Positions 56,101-64,000 of a stretch of 64,000 nucleotides of DNA are shown one piece after another. Under the pieces are notes generated by a model. The model did not search any database and was not told where the DNA came from. It worked only from the letters and a program-made list of their open reading frames with translations. This stretch comes from Stemphylium vesicarium (Eukaryota; Ascomycota; Dothideomycetes; Pleosporales; Pleosporaceae): the NCBI GenBank assembly GCA_004380135.1, contig QXCR01000001.1, forward strand, positions 496,001 to 560,000, in the 5' to 3' direction. Position numbers and translations under genes: made by a program. The first letter of the stretch is position 1. Every line of letters starts with the position of its first letter.

Positions 56101-58280
56101 GCTTCACGCACACCTCCACTATTCGAGTCACCGGTCGTCACATGATCAACATCTGGAGAGCCATGCGCGGAGAGTTGAATCTGCTCCAATACACCATGGA
56201 GAACGTAGTATTTCGCCTACTGCACAAGCGCATCCCGCACTATCAGCATTCCGATCTCACCGCGTGGTACACGAACGGAACACCTCGAGATCTTGCCAAA
56301 GTGCTAGACCACTTCCTTACTCGCGTGCAGCTGAACCTTGACCTTCTGGAGGCCAACGACATCGTACCGCGTACCAGTGAACAAGCGCGATTACTTGGAG
56401 TCGATTTCTTCGCAGTCATCTCTCGAGGTTCGCAGTTCAAAGTAGAGTCCACTATGTTCCGTATTGCAAAGCCGGAGAACTTCATCCTCGTGTCGCCAAG
56501 CAGAAAGCAGGTTGGCCAGCAAAATGCCCTGGAGTGTTTACCTCTTGTCATGGAGCCTCAAAGCGCATTTTACTCGAGTCCGGTGCTGGTATTGGACTTT
56601 CAGTCACTATACCCCAGTGTGATGATAGCCTACAACTACTGTTATTCAACCTGTCTTGGACGCATCGTTAGCTGGCGCGGCCGCAACAAGATGGGCTTCA
56701 TGGATTTCAAACGCGAACCTCAGCTACTGGAGCTGGTCAAGGATCACATCAACATTGCGCCAAACGGAATGATGTACGTCAAGCCAGAGATGCGCAAGTC
56801 GTTGCTAGCAAAGATGCTTGGTGAGATCTTGGAGACTCGAGTCATGGTCAAGAGCGGGATGAAGGAAGACAAAGATGACAAGACGCTGCAACAACTGCTG
56901 AACAACAGACAGTTGGCTTTGAAGCTGCTGGCAAACGTCACATATGGGTATACATCCGCGTCCTTCTCTGGACGCATGCCATGCTCTGAGATCGCCGACA
57001 GTATCGTCCAAACTGGTCGTGAGACTCTCGAAAAGGCGATCGCGATCATCCACGCTACAGAGAAATGGGGTGCTGAGGTAGTGTACGGAGACACAGACTC
57101 AATATTCATTCATCTGAAAGGGCGCACAAAAGATCAAGCCTTCACCATCGGCGAGGAGATTGCCGCCGCTATAACCGCCGCGAACCCACGCCCTATCAAG
57201 CTAAAGTTCGAAAAGGTCTACCATCCATGCGTGTTGATGGCCAAAAAACGCTACGTCGGCTTCAAATACGAGCACAGAAGCCAGACCGAACCCGACTTCG
57301 ACGCCAAAGGCATCGAAACCGTCCGTCGAGACGGTACACCCGCGGAGCAAAAAATCGAAGAGAAAGCGCTCAAACTGCTCTTCCGCACCGCAGATCTCAG
57401 CCAAGTAAAGCGCTACTTCCAAGAGCAATGCGCAAAGATAATGGAAGGCCGAATCAGCATCCAAGACTTCCTCTTTGCCAAAGAAGTCAAACTAGGCACC
57501 TACTCGGAAAAAGGTCCTCCCCCACCCGGCGCCCTCATCGCCACAAAGCGCATGCTCGCCGACCCGCGCGCGGAGCCCCAATACGGCGAACGCGTTCCCT
57601 ACGTCGTCATAACCGGTGCACCTGGAGCCCGCCTCATCGACCGCTGTGTAAGCCCCGAAACGCTATTGCAAAACGACCACCTCGAGCTCGATGCCGAGTA
57701 CTACATTTCCAAGAACCTGATTCCGCCACTCGAGCGCATATTCAACCTCGTGGGTGCGAATGTGAGGCAGTGGTACGACGAGATGCCCAAGATACAACGG
57801 ATACGGAATATTTCCATTCCGATTGCTTCGTCCAAGTTTGAGGCTGGAGGTGGGTCCAATGCACTCAAGAAGACGCTGGAGAGTTATATGAAATCTTCAA
57901 ATTGTCTTGTTTGTCGATCTAAACTCCCTGCTTCACCACCACCACACCAACAACACCAATACCAACAGTCCGCCAGTACGGAACAGAATGCATACGCCCT
58001 TCTCCCCCTCTGCACAAAATGCATCAAACGCCCCGCTCACTCCCTCCTCGCCCTCAAATACCGCATCTGGACCGCCGAGACCAGAGCCGCTGAGGTCGAT
58101 GCCGTGTGTCGCCGGTGCGCGAGTCTCACCCCCAACGAAGAGATACGCTGCGATAGTAGGGATTGTTCTGTTTTTTATACACGGATCAAGGAGAAGAGTC
58201 GGTTGGTTGCGCTGAGGGATAGTGTGGGGCCTGTTGTTGGGGTTATGGAGGGGATGGGGGAGGATGGTGTGGATTGGTAG
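53172..58280 (+). CDS. REV3: DNA polymerase zeta catalytic subunit REV3
   Basis: Translesion B-family polymerase. One uninterrupted frame of 1702 residues. The N-terminal domain (METFRFRLNCIDNYQAAPTD, FGATETGQKVCAHIHGALPYLYLEY) is the polB N-terminal fold. A long, poorly structured acidic and Ser/Pro-rich middle part (about 350-800) follows. The inactive exonuclease-like domain precedes the palm: motif A VLDFQSLYPSVMIAYNY with Asp1142, the fingers motif KLLANVTYGYTSASFSGR, and motif C VYGDTDSIF at 1305-1310 with Asp1307 and Asp1309. The C-terminus has CysA (CLVCRSK...CTKC) and CysB (CRRC...CDSRDC), the latter binding the [4Fe-4S] cluster needed for Rev7/Pol31/Pol32 contact. All key residues are present. 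It acts with REV7 and REV1, whose genes are not in this window. Confidence 0.98.
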   Translation: METFRFRLNCIDNYQAAPTDLDPPLRRNPGPAGRLGAPQVPVIRAFGATETGQKVCAHIHGALPYLYLEYNGSLEAHGVNSYILELRTSIDHALAATYRRNAYGGKSTYVGHISLVKGVPFFGYNVGYRIFLKVYMLNPMHMTRFADLLHQGAIMNRVFQPYESHLQYLLQWMCDYNLYGCDYIDCAKVQFRGPVPDSDEVDTTIHKWHDASIPDEFMAEEDQYPRQSHCTLEVDICVQDILNRHELQYRPIHHDFLERSSQMPRNLDDKFVPSMACLWRDETRRRKRRMGLTNPSSTPFPAEVLVPMSADTRDDKKGGWIHEEEYRELVEGLIAEEKRERGEVKFDNFAKPIEGQHRIKTAVESIEDLYPEVLSTQRLPDDDYEQEVETPEEETVHALVGAEPLSGGLDLPLQDEQDDAVLGDDHGRGQADADNQSDDEEPHSMDPLTVSLLQDSDEAVNNDALIDEGIDLVDPSDEDEPQSPTSPSSERKRRIEPNNEEYNKRQRILADTQSSVRRVSFRNALGKDDDRMVSGSQRSSGGEPPPPGQASQGSIKAQGLGGPTTFSFPVVKNPNAPETVHRLSQSGYSNSQEGPKTPGPKHLNVMASQRSPVTPWTHQKNSPAVLNSDTPKARSQATALSRKLGESWPHRHRTVYYGFLPPTTETVDSTMMHVGLPPVVYRDAYYSDEKDVPDRPREYAGRESKLQSTTPPYLPPFDPSGMSLANVGEYPPVMIDKRKQASSHHQRSQRCSLRHWELSRPPPSFGEVEEWTRRESKQRKVVKSKTKSKAPTAATPRKVKSVSHLSQIEGPTQKNPHGFKYSQKRKTTSVKHDVQYMSIMSLEVHVNSRGSLVPDPAEDEIQCIFWSVQGEENATTDRPSKGILCFSAEDGIAVRIAKQVSVEVEYEEDELDLINRVVDIVRQFDPDILTGYEVHNSSWGYLIERARMKYEYDLCDEISRMKTQSHGRFGKEADRWGFTHTSTIRVTGRHMINIWRAMRGELNLLQYTMENVVFRLLHKRIPHYQHSDLTAWYTNGTPRDLAKVLDHFLTRVQLNLDLLEANDIVPRTSEQARLLGVDFFAVISRGSQFKVESTMFRIAKPENFILVSPSRKQVGQQNALECLPLVMEPQSAFYSSPVLVLDFQSLYPSVMIAYNYCYSTCLGRIVSWRGRNKMGFMDFKREPQLLELVKDHINIAPNGMMYVKPEMRKSLLAKMLGEILETRVMVKSGMKEDKDDKTLQQLLNNRQLALKLLANVTYGYTSASFSGRMPCSEIADSIVQTGRETLEKAIAIIHATEKWGAEVVYGDTDSIFIHLKGRTKDQAFTIGEEIAAAITAANPRPIKLKFEKVYHPCVLMAKKRYVGFKYEHRSQTEPDFDAKGIETVRRDGTPAEQKIEEKALKLLFRTADLSQVKRYFQEQCAKIMEGRISIQDFLFAKEVKLGTYSEKGPPPPGALIATKRMLADPRAEPQYGERVPYVVITGAPGARLIDRCVSPETLLQNDHLELDAEYYISKNLIPPLERIFNLVGANVRQWYDEMPKIQRIRNISIPIASSKFEAGGGSNALKKTLESYMKSSNCLVCRSKLPASPPPHQQHQYQQSASTEQNAYALLPLCTKCIKRPAHSLLALKYRIWTAETRAAEVDAVCRRCASLTPNEEIRCDSRDCSVFYTRIKEKSRLVALRDSVGPVVGVMEGMGEDGVDW

Positions 58281-58936
58281 TAGGTTTTGGAAATGATTGG
58301 AGTTTATGAGTTGAGAGATCTGTGACGAATTTTGGTATGATGGGCTAAGATGGTTGATGTAGTGAAGGCACCTATGCTCTTTTGCCAAGCGTGTTTTATC
58401 TACTTCTCTAAGCTACTTTCTTGGGTAACCAACGCATACATGAGTATCCGAATATGACATATCAAAATGATCAACGCGCATCCAAAGCGGCAAAGATGAG
58501 GGGCCACGATGTTCGTTTTCCAGTTCTATGCAAATGTATTAAAATTTATGAATTATCTAGTAATATGCAATAGTGTAATTGGTATGTGGTGGGTAGCAGA
58601 GTCGTGTCAAACAACCCGCCAAAACCACAATGAGCAAAAAGAGACCCGCTCCTTGCTCTTGCATTGCGCTCTCATACCGTGAGCGTGACAGTGTCAAATA
58701 GCAAAAAAATCGAGCGGTGAGAATGTACCTGTGATGCGGGCCAGCGCGGAGAAACAAAGGAAAAGCAGGGTTACTGCTGTGGCTTTCTGGCAACGCGCTC
58801 TATCCGACGCGCTCTCATCCTGCGGTCCAGCGCAAGAAAGGAGCAAAAAAAAGAAAAGGGAAAAGGGTTAACTGCTTTTCCATACTCTAGCAGCCGGACA
58901 CACCGTCCGTTTGAACAGTCGGTATGGGTCTCGGTT
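58281..58936. other. Convergent intergenic spacer
   Basis: 3' flanks of REV3 and of the minus-strand gene at 58937-59599. No coding frame supported. Confidence 0.5.
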
Positions 58937-59599
58937 TCACGAGCAACGGACTGTAGGACGGTACGCCGACCTACCCTCCCAGCTTCTCTCCAGCGCATTC
59001 TCGCTGCCGCTACTCGATCTTAGCTGCCGTGGCGGTGCATCAATAGCGACGCGAAGAGGTTGGTGTTGGTTTAAATATTGCTTTTTCGAATATTCAGGTG
59101 GTTGAGAGACGAAGATCTGTGGTTTCGCAATTTCCGGGGGCGCCAGCTCGATGACCACAGTTTTGATCTTTACTGGGCGCAGCGTCTTATCGAGGTTCTT
59201 CTCTGGTAGTCCGAGCCAGGCTCGTGACTTGTTGACTCTGTCGAGTGCGCCTTCTCGTCGTTTCAATGGCATCGTCTCGTATTCGTTTTCTGTCGCGCCT
59301 CGTCTCCACACAAGGGGCTCATTGCTTTTGTCGAAAGGGGTTGTGCAATCTGATGAGTAACGCAGACTGTTCTTGTTGTCGTCTTCGGCATCTTGTGGTG
59401 GTGTTGGAGGCCGGGTGGCTGATTTTCCGGAAAAGTTCCTCACGGCGAGTGGCAAGGCGTGACCTTTTAACACTGAGAAGAAGCTTATCGAGCTGGGTGA
59501 CCGGTCTGGTGTATTCACATCGTTGCTCGAAGATGTGTGTGAGCTTGCCGATGGCGTCGGTGAAGGTGGGATACCGGAGAAACGCTCGAAATATCCCAT
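58937..59599 (-). CDS. Hypothetical Ser/Pro-rich protein
   Basis: A 220-residue intron-less frame starting MGYFERFSGIPPSPTPSASS. The N-terminal half is rich in Ser, Pro and Thr with several SP/TP sites (TPDRSPSS, RPPTPPQD). The second half is more ordered-looking and basic (MPLKRREGALDRVNKSRAW, LRPVKIKTVVIELAPPEIAKPQIF). No signal peptide, no membrane segment, no family recognised. MGYFER lacks a Ser/Thr at position 6, so it is a weak myristoylation candidate. The length of the frame and its clean composition support a real gene, but no homology signature is visible. Confidence 0.55.
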   Translation of the reverse strand: MGYFERFSGIPPSPTPSASSHTSSSNDVNTPDRSPSSISFFSVLKGHALPLAVRNFSGKSATRPPTPPQDAEDDNKNSLRYSSDCTTPFDKSNEPLVWRRGATENEYETMPLKRREGALDRVNKSRAWLGLPEKNLDKTLRPVKIKTVVIELAPPEIAKPQIFVSQPPEYSKKQYLNQHQPLRVAIDAPPRQLRSSSGSENALERSWEGRSAYRPTVRCS

Positions 59600-60015
59600 G
59601 GCTACTATAGGCGGCGGTGATGTTGGGAGATTCGGCTGCGGAGTTCCTTCGACGTGGAGGGGGAACTCATGTACAAGAACAGCAGCAGCGAGAAAAACTC
59701 ACGTTGGGGAGATATACTAGTTAATGTGTCTAAAGTTTGTCAAAACTTGGTTGGGTGGTGCAGAGACATGGTACTTGCGTGTGCGCGAACCAAACTATGA
59801 GCCTCGCGCCAATAAGGACATCCTGAAAGCATTGAAGTATCACCCGGAAAGATCCTGTCACATCTTCGCCTCATGTTATGAGACGGTCGCTTTTCTGTAT
59901 TTCTTTGTGTCTCAAACGTGGCTGGAGGTGCGTGTTCTCTACGGCCTGGCGGAAAGGGCGTCTCGTGGGAACACTGGCATTACAAAGGCGACCCGAGTTT
60001 CTCTCCCTGTGGACC
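59600..60015. other. Intergenic, no gene recognised
   Basis: Promoter side of the minus-strand hypothetical gene. No supported coding frame. Confidence 0.45.
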
Positions 60016-60252
60016 TCAGCAAATCCTTGATTCGTTAGTACCATAGTTCTTCAGAAAAAGAGAGCGATCGCCCCAGCCGTCACTGTTATGTGAGGCATCG
60101 TACTTGGGATTATATGAGCCTTCGGGTCCATCGGTAGATATATCCCACGCTGATCCGGTCGCAAAATATGCCTGTAGTATATCACTTGACTGATGAAGAA
60201 CTATATACTCGTCAAGTTCGTCAGCGGTCATCACGACGTGGGGTAGGTGCAT
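60016..60252 (-). CDS. Small acidic open frame, doubtful
   Basis: A 78-codon frame, MHLPHVVMTADELDEYIVLH..., acidic and Gly/Asp/Ser rich, with no motif. It follows the next gene upstream on the same strand after 168 bp. It may be a small gene, a terminal exon or chance. Confidence 0.2.
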   Translation of the reverse strand: MHLPHVVMTADELDEYIVLHQSSDILQAYFATGSAWDISTDGPEGSYNPKYDASHNSDGWGDRSLFLKNYGTNESRIC

Positions 60253-60420
60253 GGTGAAGAATAGGGCTGCACATGATGATAGAAAAGCGAGTACGTACCG
60301 GTGAGAAACAAAATCCTGATATTCGGTTATGTTTTATCTAAACACTGCACTTTTAAAGGAAGAAGAAATATCTCCCTATTTTATCTGTTGTTGTTAGTAT
60401 TGTTTTAGAACTGCACACCT

Positions 60421-60747
60421 CTAATCTTCGTCTGTCTCAACAACGAAAACTTCTAGATCGCACCCAACGGCATCAGCATATGACGGAGGAGCTTCACACT
60501 CGATATCTGTGTAGCCAGGCAACAGCTCGCCACTCTCAGTAGCAGCTAACCATTCTATAACATAGCCTTCACAGACTCGGCGACCGGCTTGGCCTAACTC
60601 GGATTCAATCACTATCTCTCCGCTTCGATGCCAGAGTTCGTGCGCCAAGCAGACGATGAAGATATGCAGGGAGACTACACAGAGGATCAAAATCATGTCA
60701 GACGCGGTTAGCGAGCCGTCTGGCGTATGTTCTGGTAAAGACTGCAT
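60421..60747 (-). CDS. Small single-span membrane protein with a PPxY motif
   Basis: A 108-residue frame from ATG 60747 (MQSLPEHTPDGSLTASDMIL); an upstream in-frame ATG at 60888 would add 47 residues. One hydrophobic helix at about 17-37 (DMILILCVVSLHIFIVCLAH), then a polar acidic C-terminal half with a PPSY motif at 87-90 (EAPPSYADAV) and an acidic end (VVETDED). PPxY motifs are bound by WW domains, for example of Rsp5/NEDD4 ubiquitin ligases, so this could be an adaptor or a cargo protein of the endomembrane system; that is inference. No family recognised. Confidence 0.45.
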   Translation of the reverse strand: MQSLPEHTPDGSLTASDMILILCVVSLHIFIVCLAHELWHRSGEIVIESELGQAGRRVCEGYVIEWLAATESGELLPGYTDIECEAPPSYADAVGCDLEVFVVETDED

Positions 60748-62263
60748 CGTAATTTTGGTCAGGATGTGTGAGCTGGGGAACGCGTCAAATGTGTGGCTCC
60801 GCAAGTGTGAAGCGATGTTGGTTGAAATATCATGGTGAGGTTTGTAAATAAGCGTGATATCGGGTCTGCAGCCTTGTGAAGCGAGCATTGTGTGAGTATG
60901 TCGGACTATGTAACAATGTCTAATGACAATGCGGTCGCGTTCGATATTCGTTGCAACCCTGTAGGTTGGACATCGTCCCTATTAGGTACGACGATCGGTT
61001 TGACGTAGCGTCTTGCAACAAGTTGGGGAAGCACGGCGTCATTGCGCATGGAAGAAGATGGCGGAAGTGCTCGTATCACTTTCTGGGTGGACGCTGCCCA
61101 CAGGATTGACACTGTGGGGCAAGCTAGTGCCGATGGGGATTAGTTCACGCATCGTCGTCATGTTCTGACGGATAAATGAACACCAACAATACACCCTTTA
61201 CTCAGCTTGACTTTTCCTGGCCCCTATCGCTGGTAATTGGATACATCATGTGAAATGTGCTCTCAGGAAAGTACGAAGAGTCGCCGTGCGGAGAAGGCTA
61301 TGACCTACGCGACGCACCGGTGTCTTAATCAAGAGTGCGGTCACGTTTGGTCGTTGCCATCATCGCTTGTACAAGGCGTCGAACTTATTAAGACAGAGAC
61401 TTATCACTGTGGCCTTTGATAAGCAGAAGTTTTGATAGAGGTGTCCGTACAACGAAGGGTCGAGTGAGGGGTATGTGACGACACGTTGACGTTGTACTGT
61501 AAAGGGCAGCGACGACTGTATTGCGGAGAGGCACGTCGCGAGACTCGACAGCACGCAGCCCGGAGTAACCACCTTCAATCCGTTCCTCCGATTGCGTACC
61601 ACTCTGACAACCGGCGATCACCTCAGCAGGCTGGTGCCGATACCTACAAAGGAAAGGTGATGTTTCACCACACGTTGTCAAACACCATCAGCCTATACCT
61701 GCATACCTAATACATCATAGGTAGGACGAGAATAGTGCGAGAGTTTGAGCATGGAGCCGATATGAGCGTTGAGAGCGGATGTAGGAGGATCATCAGCATA
61801 TCGCCGTCTTCTATGCCCAATGCAGAGATGTCTCAGCCACAGCATTCAGCTTTATGTCGCCGTCCAAGGGTTTCTCGACGTTGAATCTTCTAGCGGTCAT
61901 AAAGCATAGCATTCTATGCATGCTATTGGGCTATGGCGTTATGGTTCTTTCCAAGCTCGTGACCAGATCGAAGATTAACAAGATGATCTTAGAAAGTGAT
62001 GCGTCAGGTAAGCAAGTACCAGTGCAGCCACGACATGCTGCATGATTAAGCCATATGTTTCGAAGAGATCCCTCTTGGGAGGGCGTTGGAATCTTGGGCG
62101 CCTACCTTCGTCGAGCGTAACACTCTAAAACGATTATTCTCAGCCCAGGAGATACGCTGCCTTGGAAGGTACCGTACTTCAATCCAAACATCGCTTGTAT
62201 TGCCGAGCCGCGAATTCGACACCTGACTACACTCTAGCGCACGCAAATAACCAGTCATCGACA
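60748..62263. other. Intergenic, no gene recognised
   Basis: About 1.5 kb without a supported gene; a 63-codon frame at 61854-62045 with a hydrophobic stretch is the only mildly protein-like part and was not accepted. Confidence 0.4.
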
Positions 62264-64000
62264 ATGGCAGACTCGGTCCGAACGAAACTTTCTGGGGGTT
62301 TCGAACTCTTTGCAAGCGCTACACTCTTACAGATATTTGCGCTCATCTTCACTCTCGTTCGTTTCCATAGCAGACAAAGTATGTTAATTTCCTAACGAAA
62401 GACCAGTGTTTCGGAAGATGGGTTATGAGGGGCATCTATCGCATATACTTCCATCCCTTGAAAGGTTTCCATGGACCCAGACTGTCCGCGTTCACCCGCA
62501 TTCCCTACATCTACGCTATCGCAACAGGCAAGCAGCACATCTACCTATCCGACTTGCACGATCGGTACGGTGAAGTTGTGCGCGTATCGCCTGACGAACT
62601 CAGCTTCATCAACACTCAAGCATGGCGGTAAAGACGATGCAATCACACGGAGAATGAGGGATCTCGTGCTGACTCCATTCACAGCGACATGCATGGCTAC
62701 AGTCCCAAGAGCGACCGCGGTACCCAACCGCACAAACACTGGACACGCTACGGGAAAGCCGTCAATGGTGTCGATTCTCTGATTCTCATCAAAAACGACG
62801 CCGAGCACGCGCGCGTCCGAAAGATCTTCAGTCCAGCCTTCTCCGACCGCGCGCTCACGCAACAAGAACCGCTCTTCACAAAATATATCGACCAGCTTGT
62901 CCAAATACTCAAAGAAAGCAGCAAGGACAACTCCACACAAGGGAAAGCCGCCACGGTCGACCTCGTCCGTCTATACAGCTTTACGACATTTGACGTAATG
63001 GGCGACCTGACATTCGGCGAGCCACTGCACATGCTAACTAACGGTGACTACGACCCCTGGACACGCACCATCTTCGGGTCTCTAAAAGCCGGTCTGCGTC
63101 TCAACCTGATCCAGACGTTCTACCCGGCGGCCGCGAAACTGCTCTACCCCATCTTCGAAACCCTCTTCTCTAAAATGCGCTTCCGCCTCTTCGAAACAAA
63201 CGTACAGCGCGTAACGAAGCGTCTGGAAAAAGGGCGGCAGAGCTCTGGCGTCGATCTCTGGGACCTGATTCTCAAGCAAGAGGATCAGGGCAAGAAGGGG
63301 TTGACGAGGGGCGAGATGGATAGTAATGCCTCTACGTTTATGATAGCAGGGACCGAGACGACGGCTACGCTGCTAAGTGGACTGACGTATCTGCTACTGG
63401 AGAATACAGATTGTCTGGCTAAGTTGGTGGGAGAGATAAGAGAGGCTTTTGTAAAAGAGGAGCAGATTACCATGGAGGCTGTGGCCAAGTTACCATATCT
63501 CAAGGCCTGTATTAACGAGGCGTTTAGATTGTATCCGCCTGTTGCGGCTGGATTGCCGCGTTTGACGCCTGCGGATGGATCGACGGTTTGTGGGGTCTGG
63601 GTGCCGCCCGGTGTAAGTCTTTCTCTCTCCCTTTCCCTCCCTTTCTGCCACTCATCTCCACCGCTCAGGACTTCCTGAGGAGGACGAGCACCCGATGCTG
63701 ACGCTTTCCGCCCAAGACCACAGTTTCAGTCCCACACTACGCAATGTACCGCCACGCTTCCAACTTCTCCTCCCCGCACTCCTTCCATCCCGAGCGCTGG
63801 ACCGGCGATCCCCGCTTCTCATCTGATTCTCGCGCGGCGCTCCAGCCATTCTCCATTGGTTCGAGGGATTGTCTAGGGAAGAAGTAAGTTTCCCCCCCTC
63901 TTTACCCCATTGCCATCTCCGTCCCCCGCTACCGTCTTCTGGAGACTTCATTGACCGTTGTTTGTAGCATGGCGTTACATGAGATGCGGCTCATCATGTC
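62264..64000 (+). CDS. Cytochrome P450 monooxygenase (3' end outside window)
   Basis: Haem-thiolate oxygenase of the ER membrane, probably in secondary metabolism or detoxification. Exons 62264-62356, 62407-62627, 62685-63612, 63717-63883 and from 63968 on, all in phase; introns 50, 57, 104 and 84 nt. Exon 1 encodes a membrane anchor (FELFASATLLQIFALIFTL). Family features: YRIYFHPLKGFHGPRLSAF after the anchor, the I-helix MIAGTETTATLLS, the ExxR in NEAFRLYPP, PERW (HSFHPERWTG), and the haem motif FSIGSRDCLGKN, with Cys63873 region as the axial ligand. The segment order and the 'DMHGYSPK...KAVNGVDSLI' block resemble the CYP58/CYP65 (isotrichodermin C-15 hydroxylase-like) group. The remaining C-terminal part lies beyond the right edge. 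No other pathway genes are seen. Confidence 0.93.

Noticed and set aside
61854..62045. 63-codon plus-strand frame with a hydrophobic stretch, as a small membrane protein
   Set aside because: No promoter, splice or family evidence; frames this long arise by chance.

Overview
The window is nuclear DNA of a filamentous ascomycete. The genes contain short spliceosomal introns (mostly 46-60 nt, GT..AG, with CTAAC/CTGAC-type branch sites), many are fungus-specific (class III GPI-anchored chitinase, SPC7, SLA2, CAP59-type mannosyltransferase), and intergenic DNA is extensive. The flavour suggests Dothideomycetes/Pleosporales, but that placement is an impression, not a computed result. No tRNA, rRNA or CRISPR was seen.

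Layout. 0-5 kb: the 3' part of an EGF-like membrane protein gene, then a multi-membrane-segment gene whose frame is broken in several places. 5.4-14 kb: a housekeeping block with N-myristoyltransferase, a large UBC-fold (E2-like) protein, the TLDc protein RTC5 (with a myristoylation start) and the mitochondrial ribosomal protein bL36m. 14.6-16.1 kb: a decayed F-box-like gene. 16.5-20 kb: a very large GPI-anchored GH18 chitinase with three classes of internal repeats. 22-23.6 kb: an MFS transporter. 25.8-27.1 kb: a CAP59/CMT1-type glycosyltransferase. 27.1-32.5 kb: a 5.4-kb gene-poor stretch with possible relics of coding DNA. 32.6-35.3 kb: a hypothetical gene and a secreted type-B carboxylesterase. 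35.8-39.8 kb: the kinetochore scaffold SPC7 with its MELT array. 40-43.7 kb: a charged hypothetical protein and a broken GPI-anchored wall-protein-like gene. 43.9-46.1 kb: mitochondrial aspartyl-tRNA synthetase. 47.3-50.8 kb: the endocytic adaptor SLA2 (seven exons). 51-58.3 kb: a small unresolved gene, the splicing factor SLU7 and, divergently, the polymerase zeta catalytic subunit REV3. 58.9-62 kb: small hypothetical genes. 62.3 kb to the right edge: a cytochrome P450 cut by the window end.

How the genes relate. There is no obvious biosynthetic or defence cluster; this is a mixed block of conserved genes separated by accessory DNA. Possible functional links are NMT with the myristoylation-type N-terminus of RTC5, and the cell-surface set (chitinase, mannosyltransferase, decayed wall protein). 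The most unusual items are the three or four loci with broken frames lying between perfectly intact genes, the repeat-built chitinase, the SPC7 motif array and the E2-like protein with an N-terminal cysteine array. Splice sites were assigned by eye and checked for frame; totals quoted for spliced proteins are arithmetic from those boundaries.
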